A DNA stretch of 64,000 bases, from NCBI RefSeq assembly GCF_029873635.1, contig NC_080418.1, forward strand, positions 14,053,562 through 14,117,561, read 5' to 3'. A program made the translations under genes and the position numbers. Below are positions 54,576 to 64,000 of this stretch, piece after piece. The notes below the pieces were generated by a model. The model was not told the DNA's origin. It did not search any database and saw nothing but the letters and a program-made list of their open reading frames with translations. Position 1 is the first letter of the stretch, and every line of letters begins with the position of its first letter. The stretch comes from Malania oleifera (Eukaryota; Streptophyta; Magnoliopsida; Santalales; Ximeniaceae).

Positions 54576-56662
54576 TTTTGACTCTATGAGTCCAATCCTA
54601 TTTTGATAATGACAAATCACTTAGTATTTGATCCGTGCATTGAGATTGTTAACATGAACTATATTAAGCATGCACAGAAGGATAACAAGTCATGAAAGTC
54701 ATGAAGAGTAAAGCATACACAACTTGACAAAATTCATGGAACTCAAAGAGTACAAGAATGAAGATGCAAGCAACAAGTTCAAGAATGTCATGGGAATGGG
54801 TACTTAGAACCAATGTATTTACATTTTCATATAATTTAATTTGAGACTCAACATATACCCTAGAGTGACCTTAGGACTCATGCATCTCATAAATATCATT
54901 ATGGGACATTCATAGACTTAGAAATATTTTTAAAATCTCAGAAAATATTTTTATAAAAGAGCCAAGAATGAGAGCAAAGTAGTTTTTTAAAGTATATAGA
55001 AAAAATTCAGGATTTGGGAACTTCAATAGATCGAAGTCAACGGTCAGTTGCATGAAGTTGCCACTTTAGAAGACCAAAGTTAACCTCAGTCGTTTGAAGA
55101 ATTTCTTCAGAAGACCAAAAATTAAGTTTAGTCACCTAAAGAATTTATGGTGAAACACAGAACCTGGCAAAAGCACCTTAGAAGACTGAACTCAAACTTC
55201 AATCGTCTGAACCTAACACTTCAATCATCTGACCTTGTATCCAGGTTATTTCTTTGAAGCTCTAAGGAACTTCAGTCGTCTGAGCCTTTGACCTTAGTCG
55301 TTTGAACTTGCGAGAAAACTTAAAATTTTAATTTTTAATAAGAGAACTCACGAGATATTTTTTGATCCAATGGTTGAGATCTATCCTAAGGGCAAGATAC
55401 CTATATATTGAACATCTAAACCCTAGTGCGTTAGCTAAGATCAACGTGAAGAGAAGATAACATCTTTTTGAAAGAGAATTGAGAAACTTGAGCATATAGT
55501 TTTATGATTGCCTGCACTTCAACTTATACTCATCAAGCTTGGGCAAATCAACTTAGAAAATCAAAGGGAATTCATTTACACATCTTGAGTTCATCTTGGT
55601 ATTGAGGTTTAGTCAATTCATTTATTATTTTCAAGAGTTTCTCATCTCATCATCTGCTATTGAATATTATTATTAGAGAGATTTTTTATATACATATAGA
55701 GAGTGTTTTTGACGAGATCATTACTTGAGAAAGTTTTTTGTTATGGATTAGATATTTTGATTCAAGAGTATATCTACTTTTCAAAGAGCTTGTCATTGCA
55801 AAATCTACTTTTGAATATTTGTTAAGAGGTTGATCTTGAGTGTGCATATATTAAATCATTTTAATTCAAGTGAGTTTTCATTCAAAGACTTGATATTTTT
55901 AATATTCCAAAATCTACTTGATTGAAAAATCTAAAAGTTATTTATATACACTTGAGATAAATATTGTTGTGACAAAGTGTGTTTCAAATCTTTGCAATCT
56001 TCAAAGCTTTTTATGTTCAAAGATTTAACCTAAGTTCTCCAAAGCATTGATTTATATAAATATTTTTGAGAGATTTGATAAAAGGGGAAGTTAGTGAATC
56101 ATATTCTTGCATATAACGATTATATCATTACATTCATTTTGAGCTTCAAGTTTTATCATCTGATTATGTATTAGGAATTTCAATTATACTCACTAACTTT
56201 GTTAGAAGCAACATTGAGTGTTTTGCAGATTTCATATTGTAATGTAATCACGGTTCGGGTTGTGAACCGGGTTTGAAAAGAGAGTTGTATCTCTTATAAG
56301 CAGCGGATTAGAAGGAAGTTGTACCTCTTGTAAGCAGCGGATTGTAAGGGAAGCTCCATCCCAATTTAAGGAGCAAGGATTAAAGTGAAATTCTTGAGTG
56401 AGTTGCTCAAGGTGAGGACGTAGGCCGGGTTGGCTGAACCTCGTAAAATCGTGTTTGTCTTCTCTCTTCCCTTATCTTTTTAATTTTCGCAACACACTTC
56501 ATTACTTACATTGCATGTATGTTTGTTGAATAATCTCACACAAACTTGATAAGTAATTGGTTAAATTTAGACATAGGGACTAAGTGGTGAATAAGTTTAA
56601 AAGAATTTTTAAAAATACCCAATTCACCCCCCCCCCCTCTTAGGATTACACTTAAATCAACA
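54576..56662 (+). mobile_element. Si2 5' LTR (2,087 bp, Sirevirus-like)
   Basis: Starts TTTTGACTCTATGAG (the 3' copy has TGTTGACTCTATGAG at 62177) and ends CACTTAAATCAACA before the primer-binding site. The U3 has repeated CTTCAGTCGTCTGAA-type motifs (55025-55315) and TATATAT at 55403. R/U5 has two GTTGTACCTCTTGTAAGCAG-like repeats (56286-56340). The 5-bp target duplication should be ACCAG (54571-54575). Its partner is beyond the window. Confidence 0.9.
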
Positions 56663-56663
56663 T

Positions 56664-56676
56664 TTGGTATCAGAAC
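56664..56676 (+). promoter_or_regulatory. Si2 primer-binding site
   Basis: TTGGTATCAGAAC follows the LTR by one base. It matches the tRNA-Met complement except at the penultimate base. Confidence 0.87.
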
Positions 56677-56709
56677 AGGTACTCAATAGTTCATTTGTAA
56701 AAAGATCAC

Positions 56710-58388
56710 ATGGCACATATTGGTGTAACTCCATTCGATGAGGGACACTCATCTAATAGACCACCAATTTTCTGTGGTGTAAATTACACCTATTGGAAAT
56801 GTAGGATGAGCATATACCTATTAAACCTAAATTGGAAGGTATGAAAAATAGTTACTAAGGGAAACCAAGTTCCCATGAGAGTAATTAATAAGGTAAATGT
56901 ACCTAAAACTGAAGATGAATATATTGAGGAAGATTGGAAATCAGTACAAATAAATGCTACTGCAATGAACTTGCTTTTCTGTGCATTAGATGTAAATGAA
57001 TTTAATAGGGTAATGACATGTAACTCTACTAAAGAAATTTGGGAAAAATTAAAAGTTACATATGAAGGCACTAAAGAAGTCAAAGATAGTAGGATAGACA
57101 TGCTCACCAATGAATATGAAGCATTTAGAATGATTACTGATGAATCTATTCAATCCATGTATACTAGATTCACACACATCACAAATTCTTTAAATGCACT
57201 TGGAAAAACTTATCCTACTTATGAGTTGATCAGGAAAATACTTAAGGGACTACCTCCAATTTGGGAAACGAAAGCTACAACAATAGCAGAAGGGAGAAAT
57301 TTCAAGGAGATGTCTATTGACGAACTCATTGGATCGCTCATCACCTATAAGCTGGCAATAAATAAGAGAAAGAATAAGCAAAGCAAAGCAAAGAAATCCA
57401 CAACGCTTAAGGCATCATCTCACTGCTCCAGTGAGGGAAGTGATTTAGAATCAGATGACGACATGACCTTACTAACAAAGAAGTTTGGGAAGTTCTTGAA
57501 AAAGAATAAGAAGTTCAATGGGAAATTCTGGAACTCAAAATCAAAAAGAGGAGAGTCAAGCATGAAGAAAAAGAAGGAAGATACACCAACATGCTACAAC
57601 TGCAGATAGGTTAGACACATCAAGCCTGAGTGTCCCAAACTAGTGAAAGCCTCAAAGAAAAAGAAGAAGGCACTAAAAGTCGGTTGGGATACGCACAACA
57701 CAAGCTGTTCAGAATCTGAATCCAGCGATGAGGAGATTATCAATCTGTGTCTAATGGCACATGATGACCTTAAAGTACAATCATCATTCTCATCATCTTC
57801 TTATTATTCTAGTGATTTTGAAAATGAGAATGACATGCTTTCATATGATGAACTGAAACAAGAATACTTGTACTCTATTAAAAAATGCTTGAGAAGAAAA
57901 CAAAGAAATTTTTTAATTTGAAAAGTAAAGTCAAAGAACTTTCAAGTTTAGTTGAATGTCAAAATGAATCTTATGCATCTCTCATGAAAGACAGAGAATT
58001 GAAAATTGAGGAGTTAGAAAAGAATGTGAAAGATAAATCTGAAATTATTTGTAAATTTACTGAAAGACAACATAATTTTGAAAAACTCCTAAGAGCTCAA
58101 AGAAATTCCCTAGAAAAGAAAGAACTTGGTTTTAATGGGAAGGAAAATCTAAAGAAGAGACATCTTTACATGGGATATTTTATAAAAGAGTCAAAATTAT
58201 ATGTTCCAACTAAAGATTATCATAGAAATACTACATGTTTTAAATATAAGAGGTTGGGTCACATAAAATTTGACTGTCCTTTCAAAAATAAAGATGTCAA
58301 AATTAAGAAAGTATGGAAGGTCAAAGGAGAATCTAGTACTAACCCCCATAGACCCAAGAAAATCTGGGTACCAAAGCTAGTTGTCTGA
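56710..58388 (+). pseudogene. Si2 gag (Sirevirus-like copia)
   Basis: ATG at 56710 (MAHIGVTPFDEGHSSNRPP). The gag/UBN2-type domain continues through NLLFCALDVNEFNRVMTC, IRKILKGLPPIWETKATTI and FKEMSIDELIGSLITYKLAI (56990-57365). Lysine-rich and acidic segments follow, then a knuckle CYNCR-stop-VRHIKPEC (57592-57633) and a second, degenerate knuckle CFKYKRLGHIKFDC (58237-58278). Breaks: TGA at 56842 (tryptophan), TAG at 57607, and two opposite frameshifts near 57890 and before 58381 that return to the original frame. Long charged coiled-coil-like stretches are typical of the large Sirevirus gag. Confidence 0.9.
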
Positions 58389-61300
58389 TTGTGTCTTGCA
58401 TATATGCTTAAGATCATCATCCTCAAAAGAAATATGGTATATGGATAGCGAATGTTCACGTCACATGACCGGGGATAAAGCGAAGTTCACATCCATCACA
58501 CCCAAGGATGAAGGATTTGTCACTTTTGGAGATAATGCTAAGGGAAGGATCACAGGTGTAGGTAAAGTTGGTAATGATTCGTCATTAATTATAGATGATG
58601 TTTTACTGGTTGATGGTTTAAAGCACAACTTATTGAGTATAAGCCAACTGTGTGATAAAAGTTACAAAGTGTCTTTTGAACATGACAAGTACATAGTTGA
58701 ACACAAAACTGATAATAAGATACTATTCACAGCTGAGCATCATGAAAACGTATATACCACAAGTTTCGATAAATTAACCTCATAGAGTGTGACATGCTTC
58801 TCTACTATGAATGAAATTAGTTGGATTTGGCATAGGAGACTAGGACACGCAAACATGGACTTAATATCTAAATTAGTTAAGGAAGACTTAGTTAAGGGAC
58901 TACTTAAGACAAAATTCGTCAAAGATAAAATTTATGAGCCTTGTCAACTAGGAAAACAAGCAAGAACAAGCTTTAAGAAGAGGAAAGAAATCTCCACTAC
59001 TAGGCCACTTCAAATGCTACACTTGGATTTATTTGATCCAAACCCAATTCAAAGTTTAGGAGGAAAATCACACGCATTTGTCACAATTGATGACTTTTCA
59101 AGATATACATGGGTACTATTCTTCACAAAGATGAAACATATGAACAATTCATAAACCTGTGCAAGAAAATCCAAAATGAAAAGGGGTATACTATCACTAA
59201 AATCTGAAGTGATAGGGGTAGATAATTTAAAAATCAAGGCATGGAAGACTACTGCAACTCACTAGGAATAGCTCATAATTTTTCAACCCCTAGAACACCA
59301 CAACAGAATGGTGTAGTTGAAAGGAAGAATAGGTATATACAAGAAATGGCCAGAACTATGCTTAACGAACATAAATTACCTAAGTATTTCTGGGCTAAGG
59401 CAGTGAATAGCGCCTACTATGTTCTAAATAAAGTTTTGATTAGACCATCTTTTAATAAGACTTCCTACGAATTATGGAATGACCATAGACCAAACATATC
59501 ATATTTTCATGTTTTTTCCTGTAAATGTTTTGTGTTTAGAGACAATGAACATTTAGGAAAATTTGATGTGAAATCAAATGAATGTATCTTCCTAGGGTAT
59601 GAATTAGATAGTAAAGCCTATAGAGTATATAACAAATGAACATTAGCGGTTATAGAATCTATTCATGTAGTGTTCGATGAGTCAAATCCCTTCTCCAAAA
59701 GAATTGATGAAGATGAAATTGAGATAAACAAAGAATTTGAGCAAATATCCATTGAGAATAATTCAGGAAGGAAAAATGAAATTAAGGAACCATCCACGGA
59801 AACTAATCAAATTGAAAATGAGGTTAATGAACCACCTAGAGAATGGAAGTACATAAAGAATCATCCCATTGATCAAATAATAGGTGAACCATTACGTGGA
59901 GTAGCCACACGATCCTCACTTAGAAATATGATGAGTAATTTTGCCTTTCTATCGCAAGAAGAACCTAGGAATGTGAGTGAAGTAATTGAGGATAAATCGT
60001 GGGTGTTGTCTATGCAAGAAGAGCTAAACCAGTTTGAGAGAAAGAAAGTATGGACACTAATTCCTAGACCTAAGGATAAGACAATAATTGGTACAAAATG
60101 GATATATAAAAACAAGAAAGATGAACATGGGATAGTTGTTAGAAATAAGGCTAGACTAGTAGCTCAAAGATATAACCAAGAAGAAGGTATAGATTTTGAA
60201 GAAACCTTTGCACCTATAGCTAGAATGGAAGTCATTCGAATGCTTTTAGCCTATGCAGCTTTTAAGGATTTCAAGTTATATCAAATGGATGTCAAAAGTG
60301 CATTTTTAAATGGCTACATAAGTGAAGAAGTATATGTAGAACAACCCTCAGGTTTTGAAAACCATAAGAATCCAGATCACGTGTATAAACTGACAAAAGC
60401 CTTGTACGATTTAAAGCAAGCCCTTAGAGCTTAGTATGAAAGGCTAAGTGATTTTCTCTTAGAAAATGGATTTATCAGAGGAACGATAGATACAACACTG
60501 TTCATAAAGTTTAAGAAAGATGACATTCTCCTAGTTCAAGTATATGTAGATGATATCATATTTGGAACTACAAATAAAGAATTGTGTAATGAATTTGCTA
60601 GTACTATGCAAAATGAATTTGAAATGAGCATGATGGGTGAACTAAATTTCTTCCTAAGACTTTAAATCAAACAAGCAAACCATGACATATTTATAAATCA
60701 ATCGAAGTACATTAGAGATCTGCTCAAAAAGTTTAATATGGAAGATGGAAAAATACTAAGTACACCTATGAACGCTTCATTGAAATTATATAAAGATGAA
60801 CAAGGTATACCAGTAGATGTCAAGCTTTATCGTGGAATGATTGGTAACTTATTATATCTGACTGCCAGTAGACCTAATATAATGTTTAGCATATGTTTGT
60901 GCGCAAGATTTCAAGCGGAACCAAAAGAGTCACATTTGTTAGTTGTCAAACGAATACTTAGATACCTAATAGGAACCGTGGAAATTGGATTATGGTATCC
61001 TAAGTATACATCTTTTGAGATTATCAGCTATTCAGATGCTGATTTTGCGGGTAGCAAAGTAGAGAGGAAGAGCACGAGTGGTACATGTCATTTCTTAACA
61101 CATTCATTAGTCTAGTGGTTTTCCAAGAAGCAGAATTCAATTGCTCTTTCCATAGCTGAGGCTGAATACATAGCGGCAGGTAGTTGTTGTGCTCAAACAC
61201 TATACATGAAGCAACAACTAACAGATTTTGGGTTAAGCTATGAAACAATTCCTATAAGATGCGACAATACGAGTGCAATAAACATCTCAAAGAATCTCAT

Positions 61301-61496
61301 ATTACATTCACGAACTAAGCAAATAGAAATACAACATCACTTTCTTCGTGATCATGTTCAAAAAGGAGATGTGACACTTGAATTTGTATGCACGGATTAA
61401 CAATGGGCAGAAATATTCACAAAACCACTTGCAGAGGATAGGTTTATCCAAATTAGGCGAGAATTAGGCCTGATGCATAGTCGAGAGGTTGCCTAA
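58389..61496 (+). pseudogene. Si2 pol: protease, integrase, RT, RNase H
   Basis: Nearly full-length copia pol. Protease: [13 protein letters not shown] (58435-58473; glycine after DS is glutamate, 58450-58452). GAG-pre-integrase WHRRLGHANMDLISKL (about 58828). Integrase: HLDLF (59022), SDRGR (59207), TPQQNGVVERKNR (59296-59334). [46 protein letters not shown] at 60543-60554. RNase H: SYSDADFAG (61027), IAEAEYIAA (61153), NTSAINISKN. Ends MHSREVA at 61494. Breaks: TAG 58783, frameshift near 59130, TGA 59204 and 59637, TAG 60432, TAA 60663, TAG 61113, TAA 61398. Only about ten lesions, so it is younger than the gypsy copies. Confidence 0.93.
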
Positions 61497-62176
61497 AATT
61501 ATATTAGATGACATAATTCAGGGGGAGCAACGTCACTTTTGATATATTATAAACATTTCATTTGTTCTCATTTGATATCACATTAATCAACATTGGTATT
61601 CTCACATAATCTTTGACATTTGGCACACTATGTATGTTCACAATGCAATTTACATTCCACAACACAAATTTATGCATTAACAAGGGGGATGGTTGATGTC
61701 AAAAGAGGGAGAAGTAATTTTTTTTTTTTTTTTTCAAATATGATGGTTAAATAAGTTCAACACTTTAAGACTTAAAAGGGGAGAAAAATATAAGACTATG
61801 TCGACTCATGTATTAGTATTATACACCTTTCTGTTGATCTTAAAAGGGGGAGAAGAATTAGAACTTTAGGCAAAAATGGTTGACAACACTAATTGTATAA
61901 AGGGGGAGAAGAATTGGGTTATAAGATGAATCAGGTTATAAAAATTAGGCTATAGGAGAAGAATCAGGCTAAACAACGTGTGTATGAGAAAGAGCGTATT
62001 TCATTTGGAATTAGGATAAACAACGTGTGTATGAACATGAGCATATTTCATTTGGCATGAGCACATTTTACTTACTGAATATTTGATGCATTAATTGAGG
62101 GGGAATCTTATTAGGCGTAACCCATTTTATTCCATATTTTTGCTCGTGTATTTGTCATTATCAAAAAGGGAGAGAT
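61497..62176 (+). mobile_element. Si2 3' non-coding region with multiple polypurine tracts
   Basis: No gene. Right after the pol stop is TTCAGGGGGAGCA (61516-61528). Further purine runs follow (AAGGGGGATGG 61683, AAGGGGAGAAA 61777, AAAGGGGGAGAAGAA 61842 and 61899, GAGGGGGAATC 62097), ending in AAAAAGGGAGAGAT (62163-62176) at the 3' LTR border, the primary polypurine tract. Repeated purine tracts in this region are a known Sirevirus trait. No envelope-like frame is visible. Confidence 0.85.
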
Positions 62177-64000
62177 TGTTGACTCTATGAGTCCAATCAT
62201 ATTTTGATAATGACAATCAATTGGTATTTGATCTGTGCATTGAGATTGTGAACATGAACTATATTAAGCATCCACGAAAGGATAACAAGTCATGGAAGCC
62301 ATAAAGAGTAAAACATACACAACTTGACAAAATTCATGGAACTCAAAGAGTACAAGAATGAAGATGCAAACAACAAGTTCAAGAACGTCATGGGAATGGT
62401 ACTTAGAAGCAATGTATTTATATTTTCATATGATTTAATTTGAGGCTCAACATATACCCTAGAATGACCTTAGGACTCATGCATCTCATAAACATCATTA
62501 GGGGACATTCATGGACTTAGAAATATTTTTAAAATCTCAGAAAATATTTTTATAAAAGAGCCAAGAAAAAGAACAAAACAATTTTTCAAAGTATACAGAA
62601 AAAATTCAGGATTTGAGAACTTCAGTAGACCGAAGTCAATGGTCAGCCGCCTAAAGTTGTCACTTCAGAAGACCGAGGTTAACCTCAGTCGTTTGAAGAA
62701 TTTCTTTAGAAGATCGAAGATTAAGTTCAATCGCCTGAAGAATTTATGGTGAAACACAGAACTTGGCAGAAGCACCTCAGAAGACTGAACTCAAACTTCA
62801 GTCATCTAAACCCGACACTTTAGTCGTCTCAACCCCAAACTTCAATCGTCTGACCCTGTATCCAGGTTTTTTTTTTTTGAAACTCTAAGGAACTTCAGTT
62901 GTATAACTTGCGTGAAAACTTAAAAATTTAATTTTTAATAAGAAAACTCGCAAGATATTTTTTGATCCAACGGTTGAGATATATTCTAAGGGCAAGATAC
63001 CTATATATTGAACATCTAAACCCTAATGCGTTAGCTAAGATCAACGTGAAGAGAAGAGAACATCTTTTTGAAAGAAAATTGAGAAACTTGAGCATATAGC
63101 TATACGATTGCATGCACTCCTACTTATACTCATCAAGCTTGGGCAAATCAACTTAGAAAATCAAAGGGAATTCATTTACACATCTTGAGTTCATCTTGGT
63201 ATTGAGGTTTAGTCAACCCATTTATTATTTTCAAGAGTTTCTCATCTCATCATCTGCTATTGAATATTATTATTAGAGATATTTTTCATATACATATAAA
63301 GAGTGTTTTGACGAGATCATTACTTGAGAAAGTTTTTTGTTATTGATTAGATATTTTTGATTCAAGAGTATATATAGTTTTCAAAGAGCTTGTCATTGCA
63401 AAATCTACTTTTGAATATTTGTTAAAAGGTTGATCTTGAGTGTGCATATATTAAATCATTTTGATAAGACTACCACTTGAGAAAAGATTTTGTTATTGAT
63501 TAGATATTTTTTATTCAAGTGAGTTTTCATTCAAAGACTTGATATTTTTAATATTTCAAAATCTACTTGATTGAAAAGTCTAATTATTTATATACACTTA
63601 AGAGAAATATTGTTGTGACAAAGTGTGTTTCAAATCTTTGCAATCTTCAAAGCTTTTTATGTATTCAAAAATTTAACCTAAGTTCTTCAAAGCATTGATT
63701 TATATAAATATTTTTGAAAGATTTGATAAAAAGGGAAGTTAGTGAATCATATTCTTGCATATAACGATTATATTGTTACATTCATTCTGAGTTTCAAGTT
63801 TCATCATATGATTATGTATTAGGAATTTCAGTTGTACTCACTAACTTTTTTAGAAGCAACATTGAGTGTTTTTCAGATTGCATATTGTATTGTAATCACG
63901 GTTCAGGTTGTGAACCGAGTTTGATGAGAGAGTTGTATCTCTTGTAAGTAACGGATTAGGAGGAAGTTGTACCTCTTATAAGTAGCGGATTGTAAGGGAA
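62177..64000 (+). mobile_element. Si2 3' LTR, cut by the window end
   Basis: Starts TGTTGACTCTATGAG and aligns with 54576-56662 throughout. It has frequent substitutions and several indels, including a segment of about 55 bp at 63460-63515 that the 5' copy lacks. TATATAT lies at 63003. It ends in the window at the R/U5 repeat region, roughly 300 bp before the expected LTR end. Confidence 0.92.

Noticed and set aside
61497..62176. Possible envelope-like gene downstream of Si2 pol
   Set aside because: No frame of meaningful length; the region is purine tracts and AT-rich sequence.

Overview
This is a retrotransposon-dense stretch of a flowering-plant nuclear genome, most likely a woody eudicot. 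The evidence is one spliced host gene with plant-style GT-AG introns, chromovirus-type Ty3/gypsy and Sirevirus-type Ty1/copia polyproteins, primer-binding sites matching initiator tRNA-Met, and many AT, CT and GA microsatellites. I could not identify the species.

The only host gene I can support is a complete six-exon gene (16705-20444, +). Its 146-residue product is an OEP16-1 type amino-acid channel of the plastid outer envelope. Nearly everything else is LTR retrotransposon, much of it nested and broken. Working labels used throughout: Gy = Ty3/gypsy, Co = Ty1/copia, Si = Sirevirus-like copia.

Layout. 1-4917: 3' part of Gy1 (+), pol then 3' LTR. It sits in a reverse LTR piece (4918-5378), which itself interrupts the reverse transcriptase of Gy2 (-; 5379-12194). 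Gy2 is also split by solo LTR A (6211-8407, near-identical 5-bp target duplication). Gy2 lies in the integrase tail of Gy3 (12195-12513, -). 12514-15092: 3' LTR and 3' leader of Gy4 (-). 15093-15425: a deleted forward LTR. 15426-20603: upstream region, OEP16 gene and 3' UTR. 20604-22930: Co1 (+), a short-LTR copia whose pol stops inside integrase. 22985-30950: Gy5 (+), split by solo LTR B (26215-28997, perfect target duplication CACAG). 30951-34629: Gy7 (+), a gag-only gypsy element with 3' LTR. 34630-39303: Si1 (-), a gag-only Sirevirus with intact 5' LTR. 39304-47164: Gy6 (-), with both LTRs and all gag-pol domains but many stops. 47165-53158: Gy8 (+), 5' LTR to RNase H. 53159-54575: Gy9 (+), LTR and leader with an internal deletion. 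54576-64000: Si2 (+), a nearly complete Sirevirus whose 3' LTR runs off the window.

No autonomous element appears intact: every pol has stops or frameshifts, and most gag-encoded protease active sites are altered. The most interesting signals are non-coding and shared between diverged families: a hairpin block in nine gypsy LTRs, arrays of CG-centred palindromes in the U3 of both gypsy and copia LTRs, a pairing-conserved hairpin just before the polypurine tract, an acceptor-like site abutting the gag start, and a decay pattern dominated by CAG-to-TAG stops.
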